This document shows, one piece after another, positions 12,321 through 24,480 of a DNA stretch of 64,000 nt. Both the position numbers and the translations under genes were made by a program. The DNA is from Cristatella mucedo. Lineage: Eukaryota; Bryozoa; Phylactolaemata; Cristatellidae. The notes below the pieces were generated by a model. That model did not search any database and was not told the DNA's origin. It saw only the letters and a program-made list of their open reading frames with translations. Within the stretch, counting starts at the first letter, position 1; every line of letters begins with the position of its first letter. The DNA lies in contig WPIO01000046.1 in NCBI GenBank assembly GCA_009760855.2, forward strand, positions 559,501-623,500, given 5' to 3'.

Positions 12321-12671
12321 CATCGGCTCGACAGTCAAATCTGCAATATTTCAGCGAGGCACCGTTCGCAGCGATTCTCGCCTCTTAAATACGGATACCG
12401 CAGCCAAGTTAGTGACACGACCTTAGTTTCATCCTGACTAGATTTTTGCGGCCAAAACTCGCGTGTCTCCTTGTTTGTCAATATGATGGTTAAAGTAGGT
12501 TCACAACTCTGAAGCTATATTTGTCTCCTGAACGCCGCAACAGCAACGTTGCACCGCTTCTCATCCGCCTGCATCGGTTTCCCATCAAGCGCCATTCCGT
12601 TCTGTCATCACAATTCGGTGTCACTCACTTTTACTTCTCCTGATTCTCTTGCTCCAGAATTTACCAGCTTG

Positions 12672-12962
<291 letters not shown>

Positions 12963-13010
12963 AGCCTCAGAATTGCTATGCGACCCCTTGCTCCTCCACT
13001 ATTGTCTTAC

Positions 13011-13803
13011 ATAATAATAATAATAATAATAATATTGCACTTGATAAAGCGCCCTCAGAGAACTTAATCTCTTTCTAGGCGCTTTACATTTGCTGCAAAG
13101 TGATATGCAATAGAATAGTAAGTAAAATCATGCTTAAAAAACAAACAAATAGAATAATATGGTTAGGGGTGACATGCACAGGGTCAGCATGCAAATGTGA
13201 TTAGTGGCAGCATGCACAGTGTCAGCACGCATAAGCACATCACGGACGAATCACAGGGACCCACTAAATGCTGTCCTAAATAGGTGTGTTTTTAAGTTTC
13301 TTTTAAATGTGGTCAGGTCATGGGATGTTCTGACGCAGGTCGGGAGGGAGTTCCAGGCTTTGGGAGCATACGAGCTAAATGCACGGTCTCCAAAGGATTT
13401 AAGGTTTTTACGAGGTATTTCTAGACTGTTGGATTCCGAGAAGCGGGTGGTACGATGCTTGGCCTGATGGGGTAGTATATCTGAAAGATAGGCTGGAGCC
13501 ATAGAATGAAGGGACCTAAAAGTGAGCGACAAAACCTTGAAGTCAATCCGTTGCCTCACTGGTAGCCAGTGCAGGTCGGCGAGAAGTGGAGTAATGTGGC
13601 AACTGCGACGCTCACGACAGACAAGCCTAGCTGCAGAGTTTTGCACCAGCTGCAATCGCCTGATCGCACATGCTAGTAGGCCAGTAAGCAGTGAGTTGCA
13701 GAAGTCGAGACGGGATGTCACGAATGCATGGACCAACTTGGACGTGGTATCCTTATCTAAACAAGCCCGAATTTTAGCAATGTTATGAAGCTGAAAATAG
13801 GCA
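13011..13803 (-). mobile_element. LINE family 1 copy, young, 5'-truncated
   Basis: The (ATA)n 3' tail is at 13011-13033. The 3' untranslated region follows. A minus-strand frame at 13736-13251 then stays open for 161 codons with reverse transcriptase C-terminal motifs: VTSRLDFCNSLLTGL, RRLQLVQNSAARLVC, HWLPVRQRIDFKVL, and the end segment AWNSLP with FKRNLKTHLFRTAF. The lack of internal stops and the high similarity to the copies at 38857 and 41717 indicate recent insertion. The 5' end is lost just upstream of the LVHAF region. Confidence 0.9.
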
Positions 13804-13944
13804 AAATAGACGCTAAATTGTAATTTTTGCTTATCGCCCTGGTCCTACGTAACTTCGGTGGATTCGGACCAGATCGGCTCGGTAACCGAGTCTTCCTACT
13901 TTAGCAAAGCAGTGCTGCAAAAAATGTACATGCGGGTAGTGGAA

Positions 13945-14172
13945 TCCTTTGTGTGGTTATGCGTGCTGAGGCTGTGCATGCTGCCACTAATCAAATTTGC
14001 ATGCTGACCCCGTGTATGTCACCTCTGACCTCTGTGTTATGCCTGTTTTCACTGAGCATTCTACCGCCAACCACTTGATCGTGCCTCCTTTGCTGCAAAT
14101 GTAAAGTGCCTAGAAAAGAGATTGAGTTCTGTGAGTATTTTACAACAAATGTATTATTACTGTTATTATTAG
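13945..14172 (+). mobile_element. LINE family 1 3' end, opposite orientation
   Basis: Only the 3' untranslated region and tail are present. GTGCATGCTGCCACTAATCA, the GCTGCAAATGTAAAGTGCC terminus and a degenerate TATTATTACTGTTATTATT tail are all on the plus strand. Together with the preceding minus copy it forms an inverted pair separated by about 140 bp. Confidence 0.8.
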
Positions 14173-14820
14173 GGCGTGGCAGCGAAGGTAGTCTGTGCGT
14201 TTTTGAGGACCATCTCGACATCAATAACTCTTTCCCTGCACGTCTTTCCTGCTGTGAAATATAATGCTTATAGACTATTCCAAACTCGCAGTGTAAGCTT
14301 GCCTGCGGTGAATGTCAAATACAGCACACTTCAAACCGACCTGCATTTTCATCAAGTCAAGACAACACTTCGAGGTCTGCCCCTAAGTTTTAGGCCCTTC
14401 AGTACTCCTGCTTGTCGGTGCCTATCTAAACTAGTTACTGCCTCAGCACCTCCCCTCGTACCAGTGGTTCATCTAGACTCTGGCCGCTGCGTAGCTTAGC
14501 TACTCCATTAACCAAACTCAAATCCTTTGCTTGCTAGTATGCCTTCAGTTCTTGTGATCGCAAGCCCGGAGATCACCACCGACAGAGCCAAATCACGTGA
14601 CTTGAGAACTACTGAGAAGAAGCTGAAAACCTATTGAAATAGTTTTGAGCCACCGTCTTTTAAGTGTGTTTACTTGTACTCTCTTTTGTCCACAGTATTT
14701 CTTTTTTAGTAGTGGGCGCCAGCCTGAATAAGGCTGCTGTTGGCTATCGATCGGGCTTTTCTTTGACGAATGGCAAACACGCATGATGATCTTAAGAATT
14801 CTGAAGAAACCTAATCTAAT
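14173..14820. other. Spacer, no gene recognised
   Basis: Mixed sequence between LINE copies. Parts of 14330-14480 read like a heavily decayed plus-strand LINE (ACCTGCATTTTCATCAAG resembles the DLHWLP region), but too weakly to call. Confidence 0.35.
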
Positions 14821-14821
14821 G

Positions 14822-16500
14822 TAGTGTATCTCCATCTGTAATTAATATTAAAAAGCCGCAAAACTATGTGGATGTTAGGCAGGAGAGTTGTGTATAGCCC
14901 ACGCACAGCCTAAGCGGCTTTCGGTACGCATTAGGTAGCCAACAGAATTAATTTCACACAACAAAGAGAAAGTGAGAAGCATAGCAAACTCAGGAGAGCA
15001 GTTGAGATCGTGAGTAGTATGGAAGTAGCAGCTTAGGATGGATGGAAGATGTTCCTTAGTCATCAGCAGGAAAGTAGTTGTCGTTACGTAAGAATTGTGG
15101 AGGTAAGTTCCACAGTCTATGACCTGCAGATCAAAAGCTTCTGCTGCCGCCAACTGCCTCTAGGCGGAGGTATGGGACAGCTAATTTATTGTCCACACAG
15201 GACCCGAGGGCGCGAGGAGGCTAAAACTGGTGCAGCAGTTAGCTCGGTACGAAGAATCCAAGCCATCGCGAGCCTTGTGGGTCAGTCCTGTGGTCCTTGT
15301 GGGAATTATAATAATCGAGCCGAAACAGAACTAAGGAGCTAGTTACATTCTTTGCAAGCCATCGCGGAAGACAGCTCATAATCTTGGATAAGGATTGGAC
15401 GCGGTGGCAAGCTGTGGAAGCAGTCTCCTTAATGAAGCTTGCAAAATGTAGGCACCTGTCGAAGGCGGCACCTACATTCTGATTGTACGGTGGTAGTTGC
15501 ACAATGGCAGTACATATTAGAAGAAGAGTAGAGGCCGCAGCTAGTTCGGCCACGTGCTTGGGGTGTCCTGTGAGCAGCAGTTCCGTTTTATCGTCCTGTA
15601 GTTTAAGGAGATTTTCCGACATCCAGGATCGACTGTCTGCAAGGCTAGCATTTAGTTTCTCAGTCGCTGCAGCAGGTTCTGACGGTTTAAATGACAAATA
15701 CAGCTGAGTGTCGTCAGCATAAAAGTGAAATCCTATTCAATGGGCCGGAACCTCTTTTCACCGTGGTTGATTAGAAATGGAGAATAAAAGAATACCAAAG
15801 ACGGACCCATTGAGGGACTCTGTCGGTGAATTACAATTTAAACCACGTCAGTGCCTCGTTTGCCAGACCGGTCGTTGTTCTCAATCATTCAACTAGGATA
15901 TCGAGATCATTGGTATCGAAAGCTGCTGACAGATCAAGCAGGGTCAGGGCAGTGACATTCCCGTCATCGTTGCTATAAGGGATGTCATAGGTTACCCGGA
16001 TGAGAGAAGTTAAAGTGGAGTGCTGCCGCTTGAACCGTGATTTCAGTGTTTCTGAAGTTTCATTCTTTTCAATATGTGCCACCAGCTACTTAGCGAGAAT
16101 TCTTTCAAGAACCTTTGACAAAAAGGAAGAAGAGAGGCAGATACCGGTTGATAGTCGGCAATGACCTCTGTATCTAATCCAACCTTTCTAAGTATCAATC
16201 TAGCGATGGCCGATTTGAGAGACTTGGTGCATTTCCTTTTTTCCAGAGAAGCATTACAAATCTTGGTAACGGCTTTGCTCAGACTTTCTGTCTGTAAAGG
16301 CCGCGTCGATGATTGTCTTCAGGAGATGAGGAGCTCTTTACTTCAGGAGATGAGGAGCTCTCTTTACTAGGCCTCATCGATTTAGCCACATCGCATGCAG
16401 AAGACAGAAGGGCAATCTCTTAAGGAAGGTCGCAAGGTATCGATCGACTCAGAAATCGCTTTAGTCAGAGGAGGCTTTGCGGAGGCAAGTACCCAGAAGT
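14822..16500 (-). mobile_element. LINE family 2 (CR1/L2-type), longest copy, degenerate
   Basis: The 3' terminus is at the left (GTGTATCTCCATCTGTAA on the plus strand). Moving right, minus-strand fragments in several frames give the C-terminal region, then LLKLQDDKTELLLTGHP with SLSKIMSCLP and RLDYYNS (15697-15239). Next comes TLLDLSAAFDTNDLDILVE, the catalytic-palm region of the RT, with an RQQHST-like KRQHST (16082-15885). Last is a PFLSKVLERILAK-like segment (16165-16083). This order matches an L2-clade RT from fingers to thumb. Family 2 differs from family 1 in protein sequence and 3' end. No endonuclease domain was recognised beyond 16200. Stops and shifts make it inactive. Confidence 0.85.
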
Positions 16501-16588
16501 TTCTCTCAGATTGTGACAGTCATTAAAAAGAGCCTGCAGCCCCAAACGTTTACTCATCTCCGATTAGCTGCTGACAAAGAATACTATA

Positions 16589-16755
16589 GCCGTTATGGTA
16601 AACTAGGTAAGGTGGTTGATTTTCACGACTTTGGTCCCGAGGTCACGGGTTCGTCTCCTGAGGTGGGCAATCGTGTATTGCCACTGAAAGCGGCGGTGAT
16701 AGCCGTCAAGGCTCTTCTGTCGCTAAACAAAACAGGCTGTTTAATCAGCTATTAT
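16589..16755 (+). mobile_element. SINE2 copy (tRNA-headed)
   Basis: The head GCCGTTATGG..CTAGGTAAGGTGGTTG carries an A-box-like motif, and GGGTTCGTCTCC is the B box. The body ATAGCCGTCAAGGCTCTTCT and the end TTTAATCAGCT follow, as in the other SINE2 copies. A T-rich stretch lies downstream. Confidence 0.85.
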
Positions 16756-17957
16756 TTTATTCTATTTATTTTTTTCATTTTTTTATATTAATCATTTAAG
16801 AAGGATATTTCCTTGTCATGTTTTGACGCGAGTCGGAAGGACACATCGTGAAACGGAGTTTTACGCGAAGTACTTTGCAAGCAACAGAGGCACTAGGATA
16901 AATGTCTAAAAAAAGAAAATGTGTATCACTAAGAAGACACACAACGTGGTAAATTTGCAGTTAACTTTATATTCTTTGTTAACGCACACAAATACAATTT
17001 TAATTTTGAATACACACATATAATTTGCTCATATGAAAATGAAAAGGACCGGTCAGGCTTTTCGGGAGATGTTTTCCGTAAAAATTAAATTTGAGAGATG
17101 TGACTATAGCTATTGAATATGTTCAAAATAAAGCACTATTCGTGTACTAAGTCTGAGTATTCATATCAAGCGGACTGGAACTTACTAAAATTATCTAAAC
17201 ATTGTTTAGATCTCCTGTAACATTAAAAAACTAAACTTTTTATTCGTGTTTTTAATTCATTCTTTCGGAGAGATTTGAGAGTAAAACGAGAAGTCAAATG
17301 TTTTGAAATATTTTGCTTCCAGAGGAGTGAAGTAAACTAAGCAAATGAAATTACTTCTGTACCCCGAGGGAATATAAAATCTGCCTGCACTATCTACACA
17401 TGCATAAGTCTACTCTTAAACTTTAGGAATGCGAAAGAAACTTGCAGTTAAATAAACAACGGACCGAGTCTAAGCAACACTCGTTATTGTGGAATTGATG
17501 CTAGGGTCGAGGTCTTGTCGTAAAAAGTAAGGCAAATGTAAATGGGAATTCTTCTTAAATTCTAATTTTAATTCTTCTTACAGTAAGTCACAAAATATTG
17601 GAATACGTAGCAGATGCAGCACTTTGCAATATATTGAAGAACTCACAAACTTCGATCACCAAAGGTTGCTTTCAGTGCAATGACATTTATATGTTCGTCT
17701 TTTTCCTTAGCTAGTATAAAAAGACTCTGTTACGGCAAACTGGTATTACTTGACATTATATTAACTATTCATGACAGTTTTCAAGCGAATGCATCGAGAC
17801 CTCTGTGCAGTAACTTAAAGTGTTTGGATTTTCATTGAATTTCCTAGACGAAGACTGTTCATCACTGAGAGCGCAACAGAGAGCGTTAATTAGCCATGGT
17901 TTTCCAGAAGCATTTCTACACCAAAAGTAGCTCTTTCTAGCAGCCATCCATATAATG
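16756..17957. other. AT-rich intergenic DNA, nothing recognised
   Basis: AT-rich, with no frame above about 66 codons and no recognisable element. Confidence 0.5.
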
Positions 17958-18100
17958 TATTTCATTTATATTAATTTATATAGCGCCCCAAGAGAACTTA
18001 ATCTCTATTTAGGCGCTTCACATATGCCTCGGGGCTCGAGCCCACGACCTCAGCCAGACCTTGGTCGGTGCGAGCACCTTAACCGCTAGACCAATCCATC
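17958..18100 (-). mobile_element. SINE1 copy (tRNA head, LINE family 1-like tail)
   Basis: On the minus strand the head reads TGGTCTAGCGGTTAAGGTGC (A box), then GGGCTCGAGCCCCGAGG (degenerate B box). The tail contains GAGATTAAGTTCTCT and GGCGCTATATAA, matching the LINE family 1 terminus. The insert is oriented antisense to the coordinates. Confidence 0.9.
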
Positions 18101-21000
18101 TTTTTTATTTTGAAGGCGAGTTCAATCGCAAGTCCGTAAACGTAAGTTACTGACGTCACGCCTACTTTTTACCCTTTATGATATTTATAATGCAATCACG
18201 ATGGCACGGCTACAATGATTACCGTGACAAAAATGTAAAGGGAATTAATGTATTAATTAATTTACATATGCAGCTAAACATGCACTCTTAAAATTGACGA
18301 TGAACATTGAATTGCGTAATTAACTATAAAGCCGCGATGAGCAAGCTTTTATTCAGAGGGTTTTTTCAATTACCTATTTAACACTTTGCAGACTATCTCT
18401 CCATATAGCGACGAATAGAAAGAGCTTGATCCTAAGAGTCATTTTTATTGACCGACTGCTCGTCATGGAGCCATTGCGGCTGACGTTTTGTACAGCTAGA
18501 CGCTTAAATGCAACATGCTAATTTTCAAATTTAATATCATGCACTTTCGATTTTGTGGTTACACGATATAACTACAAATTATGTTCACAAGAATTATCAA
18601 TTTTAAATTCCATTCGCTAAAATAGTGTATTCTCAGATGCTTACACTGACTCGCGATATAATAAAAACATCGCAAGAGAGCTCGAATGTGCATGCAAGAC
18701 GCACACGCACACGCACACGCACACGCATATATATATGTATATATTCGCATTCATGTATATTCATTGTTCATATATATATATTTATTTATTTATATTTATA
18801 TATATGTATTCATTCATATATCATATATATTTTTTATACATTCAGTAAAGTCCCTGCGTCGAATGGAATCTATTACCGGACTAGGTTCATAACTCGAGTC
18901 ATTCGAGTTTTGGATACACTCAGCCCCGTCGCCTTACGAAATACTTAAGGATCGTATGAAATGTCGTACGTCGAATTTATTTTTGTAAGTCGAGAATGGT
19001 ATGCGATACGTTATGACAAAGGCATAGTCAGGTAAACGAATTAAATTTATTTTACAAATATATATATATATATATAATAAGAATTAGATAGGAACAAGTA
19101 AATAATATTATATTTACATACCATAATACGGAGTATTTTCGAGCATACAGAAGCTCGTAGTTCCGGTACTGTAACAGTAAGCACTCTGCACAGTGAGTAC
19201 TTTTGGGAGGAGGAGGGTGAGGAATAGTCGGACGACCTTGATCGCTAGAGGGTCACAAACTCGCTATTCCTCTAAAACCTCGCGACTCGCGTAGATGGCT
19301 TCTGCGGTGAGTCACTTGCTTTGCTAGTGGATGTTTGTCGTTCACTCGTTTCTATTTTGATGAAAAAAATATCGAGCATTGAACGTTTTGCTTGTTTTTC
19401 CTTTGCTGGAAGATTTTACGATAACAGGCAGGAGAATCATTATGTTTGTTACAACTTTAAGGTATCGTTCAAAGTGGCAAAATTTTTTTATAGCAACTGC
19501 ATCCCATGAGCGATAGAGAAGAATGCCTCTGTCATTTCTTTTATGATTAGCTTTCACGACAGAAAGCCCTCAGTACCCTCAATACATATCTGATAGACCT
19601 ACTTTCCTCCCTAATGTGTGCAGGGTTGTCAAGTACACTGAAAGCACTCGAATTTAAAAAAAAGTTCTTATATAAATTTTGATTTTCAATTTACTTTTGC
19701 GTGACCATGGCCGAGTTTGTTTGCATCTCCAAATTTGCGTGTCTAATTGTCGTAAGTCGGTTGCTGACGAGATTTAATTCCCATAGCGTACTAGAGGAAT
19801 ACAACTTAATTCGTTCCTGAGTCCGGCATATAATCGCGAACAATCTTTCCTGCATTATTAAAAATAGGTTAAAAGGCATTCATCAATGTCTAAAATGCTG
19901 AAGATATATGAAAGGATGTGGAGGAAGAATATAAGGATCAGGACAGGTTTTTACACTGTAATCACTTTGAACCGTTCATTTACAGCATTTTAAAAGTTTC
20001 TTCTTCTTGGTTTTTTCTCATCAAAGTCTGCGACAAAAGCAGCCAAAAAGAACCACAGGGGAATAAACTTGGCTTTTTTTCTTTCAACTTATTCTTTGGC
20101 CAACCAATAGTAGACGGCTTTCATGCGGTCCCGCATTCGATCACATGTGAGCAAGCAATCGGCAGTCGATTCAAAAAACAGGAAACGGGATCGCAACCCC
20201 CGAGTCCTTGTTCGCCATTCTGGTAGCACGGATTGTTCGTCATCTGAGCGGCTCCTACGTAATCCGGCACCCCCACCGTAGACTGTACAGGTGTGTATGT
20301 GCACGTGTTCGTATGCTTGAATGCACGCTGGCGCCATTTAAGGAAAGGAAACGGCTGCACAAAATGACATGTCCCACGAACAGATAGATATTTGTCTACA
20401 ATTCTTGTTCAAAGCTGGCGTTCAGTAAAAGGGTCAGGATTTTAATCGCTAGTTCCATAAACTATAGCGATACCGAGCGTAATTATTGAAGGTCTGGATG
20501 CGATAGTCACGCTATCCAAGTCTCTCATTGGAAATGGACGCCATCGAACACTCAAAAATCTCCGAGCACTATTGCAGCTAGGTCACCACTCAATCCGAAG
20601 ACGACAGTTGGCTCAATTTTTAGTAATCTTCCGTCTCGTTTTCTTTTTAATGTATAGTGATTCGATGACAGAAACTTTCAAGTAATTAAAGATCACGAGT
20701 TGTTGCAGCAGTGCAATCGCACGACATCTCTTGCGAACATTAAAGATATCGCTACTGCCCGCTGCCCAGAAAAATATTAAATACCTAATCAGAAAGAGAA
20801 ATTATTATATTGTATGATAAGCTTGAGGTTATTAGCAAAATTTTCCGCTCGCAATTAGCAGGTTCCATTTCAACGAAGTAATGTGCCATATTGAATAGTT
20901 TTTTACGCCTAAGTTAAACGATGAGTCACTGAGGCGAATTCTAATAGCACTCGACACTGCAATTACTCGGACGTTTTCTTTAATATTGAAAGGAGTGGTC
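18101..21000. other. AT-rich intergenic DNA with short microsatellites
   Basis: No gene recognised. (CA)n at about 18701-18726 passes into TA-rich tracts to about 18840, and a short (TA)n lies at 19060-19074. A sequence at 18950-19050 (GTACGTCGAATTTA, TTGTAAGTCGAG) resembles the block at 41210-41360 and may be a remnant of the same dispersed repeat. The remainder shows nothing. Confidence 0.45.
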
Positions 21001-21205
21001 ACACTGGTTAGGCCCAGCGGTTAAGCAGCTCGCCCTTAACGACCAAAGTCAAGGTGAATACATTTGATATTGATATTGGTATTGATTTGATATTGATATT
21101 TATATCGATTGAGGTCATAGGCTTGAGCCCCGTGGCATATGTGAAGCTCCCGAATAGAGATTAAGTTCTCTTCCGGCGCTATACAAATGAATTATATTAT
21201 GTTAT
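21001..21205 (+). mobile_element. SINE1 copy with internal GATATT expansion
   Basis: An A-box-like CCCAGCGGTTAAGCAGCTCG and a B-box-like GGCTTGAGCCCCG are separated by an extra stretch (21062-21108) of irregular GATATT repeats not seen in other copies. The tail GAGATTAAGTTCTCTTCCGG and the GCGCTATACAAATGAATTAT end match SINE1. Confidence 0.85.
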
Positions 21206-22400
21206 TACTATTGCGCAATAGCAAAATGCTATCGTGCGGACTCTATTGTGTTACCTATGCGGAGTGAGATCGTGTGCTCTGGCAATGCAGGACGTTGCCA
21301 TTTTTTGAGAGGGCCCAGGTTTTAATACACCATGAAATAGTAGGACTTGATCATGCTAAATTGAAAATATTCATCTCATATAGCTAATAATGAAAGTAGC
21401 ATAAAAATGGCAGTAATGAAAAACGTAGCCCCATGCTAAGCTTAAGTATCTAAAAACTGCGCTCATAACAGGCCAGCCCACATACGATTTACTAAGAATA
21501 ACAGCCGGTATCGTTGGAAAGCTTCGAGTACAGCTATATCCAATACTTTCGTTCCTAAATTTGTATACCAAAAGCAACGTTTCACAAGGGCCGGTTCTGC
21601 AAAGCTGAGGCGAAATCGGTGACAGCTATTTTGAACACCAAAAATGGGGGAAGAGTCCAAACAGGCAGACCTCCGTTAAGTCATTAGCAACCGGAATACA
21701 AGAGCGAGAGAGAAAGAGAGAGAGAGACCATTATAAATGTCCTAAGCGGGAGTTTTTAAGTGCAAGCCAAAGTAGCAACATGAGCCGATGTGTTGCTAAA
21801 GCTGAGTTCTGCGTTGTCTTAATTGGCACACAGTCGCAGAACCTTAGCCCATTGGTAAAGTGCGCCGACTCCAGCTCAAGCGTGACGTGGCAGCAAGCGA
21901 AGTGAGAGTCACCACCTAGCGAGCGACTGGTTGTCATCACAGCTGGCCAGTTAACGGTTCCCGGCTGCAAATACCTGAGCGAGGTGACAATCGTTGTACC
22001 AGGTGACAATCATTGTGGACAGCCTTGACCTCGACTCGACCTGGCTTTGAGTCTCGTAGCAGGAGATTCCTTATTCTCTGCTGCGGGTGTAAAAGTAGCC
22101 GCCCAAGCTCTTTCCTGCCGCAATTTAAATGAGGTCCTCAAACCAGCTACTCAGCTATGCAAATAGGCGAACATACTGCGAAGTTCTTCAAAGACGTAAT
22201 AGTAGGATTGGATCTCACTGAGCAAAGCGGGCACTTCTGTATCTCTTTCTTTCTTTGGGTGTGAGATAACGAATGCCGCGCGAAAACTTTAGAAAATTGG
22301 CACTAAATTGAAAATATTACGCTGTTTCTTTAATGGCTACGCAGCTCGAGTGAGCCGGAAAGACGTCGATTTTAAAATCAGGAGAGATACACAGAATAGA
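21206..22400. other. Intergenic, nothing recognised
   Basis: No supported gene. A short (GA)n lies at about 21702-21728. Frames are short and unrelated to known proteins. Confidence 0.45.
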
Positions 22401-22545
22401 AATAAATACTTCATTTGCATAGTGCCCTAATAGAACTTAAGCTATAAGCATGCGCTCTACATGTGCCCTACAGGGCTCGAGCCCACAGCCCGTCTCGTTA
22501 AGGCGAGGAGCACGTTATCCCTTAGGCCAAACAAGGGCGGATAAG
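22401..22545 (-). mobile_element. SINE1 copy, diverged
   Basis: Reversed, it shows TTGGCCTAAGGGATAACGTGC (A-box region), GGGCTCGAGCCCTG and a decayed tail (CTTAAGTTCTATTAGGGC). It is more diverged than the copies at 17958 and 23801. Confidence 0.75.
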
Positions 22546-22825
22546 CTCGTGTAACTAAGTAGTTGGTGAAACAAAGAATTCCAAGGATTAGGCCTGACCG
22601 TCCATCAACTGGCATACGAGAAACACTGAAGGTCCTACCAATTCAAACTAGATTATGACAAGTCTGGTTTCCCTGAGAGCAAATGGTTCGGTCGCATGTG
22701 CACAGTCCAAATATTTTGCAGCCATTCACCACTAAGCATCTCAATGGCCGCTTCCAGATCAGCACAGATCCGGCACAGGTCGCCCTTACGCTTCATTGAT
22801 AGCGTATAGACAAAGTCGGAGTGGT

Positions 22826-23000
22826 GAACCGTGATGGCTCACTAGGTAAGGTGGTTGCTTTCACGACCTCGGTCCCGAGGTCGTGGGTTCGATTCCTGCG
22901 GTGGGCGATTCTTTATCGCCACTGCAAGCGGTGGTGATAGACGTAAAGGCTCTTTTTGTCACTATACAATATGAGGCCGTTTAATCAGCTAGGATTTATT
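22826..23000 (+). mobile_element. SINE2 copy, best preserved head
   Basis: The A box TGGCTCACTAG (22835-22845) fits TRGYNNANNNG and the B box GGTTCGATTCC (22886-22896) fits the consensus. Between them 22863-22884 is a perfect palindrome (arm ACGACCTCGG, centre TC). The body contains GTGGTGATAGACGTAAAGGC and ends TTTAATCAGCTAGG. Confidence 0.9.
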
Positions 23001-23611
23001 TATTATTTACCCACCGAAACGTTCCACATGACTCTTCCACGCCCCCACTTTCCAATTCTACGTCTCACTACAACCTTCACGCTGACTGACCTTCAAGCTC
23101 ATGCTCACCTTATCTCGCAGCAGCTCACCATCTCACAGCTTAAGAAATACTACTCTGGCCCCCTAGACACTCTACCTACTGTCCTCTTTCTGCGATGCCT
23201 CTATTTACTACTTCCGTCATAACTAACACAATCTGTGCGTGTTCGCTCAGCATCAGCAGCTTTGTACCCTCAGCGTTCGAAGATACTCTTGTAAGGACAG
23301 TCATTGGACAAGTCAACGCTAGACTATAATGCTTCATCTTGCTCAGACCATTTCTGTCATCAGCAGTCCGAACGGATAGAGTCAGCACAGCTAAGCTCGC
23401 ACATTAAAAGAACACTGCAAACACCAGCAGGTCCGTGCCAGTCAAGGCTCGGAGCCAACCGTTTTCCACTGAGGCAGCGCATATTGCGAGCGCATATTGT
23501 TTCGATTCTCTGCTACCTGTAGTGGGCCTCTCGGCTGCTTTTGATATCACTGATAACCAAAAGACAAAAATGGCAGCTCACTGACTTGTCGGTCAAAATA
23601 TAATTGTAATG
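23001..23611. other. Spacer, no gene recognised
   Basis: Parts look like decayed plus-strand LINE text (near 23500, GTGGGCCTCTCGGCTGCTTT, then GATATCACTGAT, echoes the LLDLSAAFDTIDH region), but this is too weak for a call. Confidence 0.35.
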
Positions 23612-24480
23612 TAATGTAATGTAATGTATCTCCGTCTGTAACTCCACAAAGTCATAAAGACTATGTGGGTGTTACGCGGGAGAGTTTTGTATAGCGCACT
23701 CACAGCCTGAGCGGCTTTCGGTACGCATTCGGTAGCCAACAGACTTCGTCTCACGCAACAAAGAGAAAGTGGGAAGCATAGCAGAGTCAGGAGAGCAGTT
23801 ATATATAAATATATAATTCATTTATATAGCGCCCCAAGAGAGCTGAAACTCTATTCAGGCGCTTCACATATGCCTCGGGGCTCGAGCCCACAACCTCAGT
23901 CAGACCTTGGTCGGGGCGAGCACCTTAACCGCTTGACCAAACCAGCTCGGCGAACCAACTCAGTTGAGGTAGTGAGTAGCATAGAAGTAGCAGCTCAGGA
24001 CCGCTGAAAAGAATGTGCCATAGTCGGCAGTAGGAGAGTAGTTGTCGTTGCGTAAAAATTGTGGAAGCGAGCTCCACAGTCTAGGACCTGCAGAGCTAAA
24101 GCTTCTGTCGCCAACTGTCTTTAAGCGGAGGAATGGGACAGCTAATTTATTGTCCACACAGGACCTGAGGGCGCGAACAGGCTGGAACTGATGCAGCAGT
24201 TCAGCTAGGTACGAAGGAGCCAAGCCGTGGCGGGCCTTGTGGGTCAACGTAAGAACTTTGCTCTGTATCCCTTGCTCAACCGGCAACCATCCTAGCTCTT
24301 TCAGAAGAGGTGACACGTGCTCAAACCGCTGGGACTTGAAGACCAGCCTTGCAGCCATATTCATAGTCCGCTGTAGTGGCGTAATAGCTTTCTTTGGCAG
24401 CCCAGCAAAAAGGGAATTACAATAATCAAGCCGATACAGAACTAAAGAGCTAGTTAAATTTTTTACAAGCCACTGTGGGC
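23612..24480 (-). mobile_element. LINE family 2 copy, split by a SINE1 insertion
   Basis: The (TAATG)n 3' tail at about 23609-23630 is followed by the 3' untranslated region. The minus-strand frame 24364-23960 then stays open for 134 codons with MNMAARLVFKSQRF, HVSPLLKELGWLPV, GLAPSYLAELL and a GPRLWSSLPQFLR end. A SINE1 at 23801-23960 interrupts the untranslated region. The element is 5'-truncated upstream of the NMAARLV segment, although the stretch to 24480 still resembles family 2. Confidence 0.9.
23801..23960 (-). mobile_element. SINE1 inserted in LINE family 2
   Basis: CAGTT occurs at both sides (23796-23800 and 23961-23965) and only once in the uninterrupted family 2 copy near 15000, consistent with a short target duplication. 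The SINE has a good head, the GGGCTCGAGCCC box and the family 1-like tail with an AT-rich end. Confidence 0.88.
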
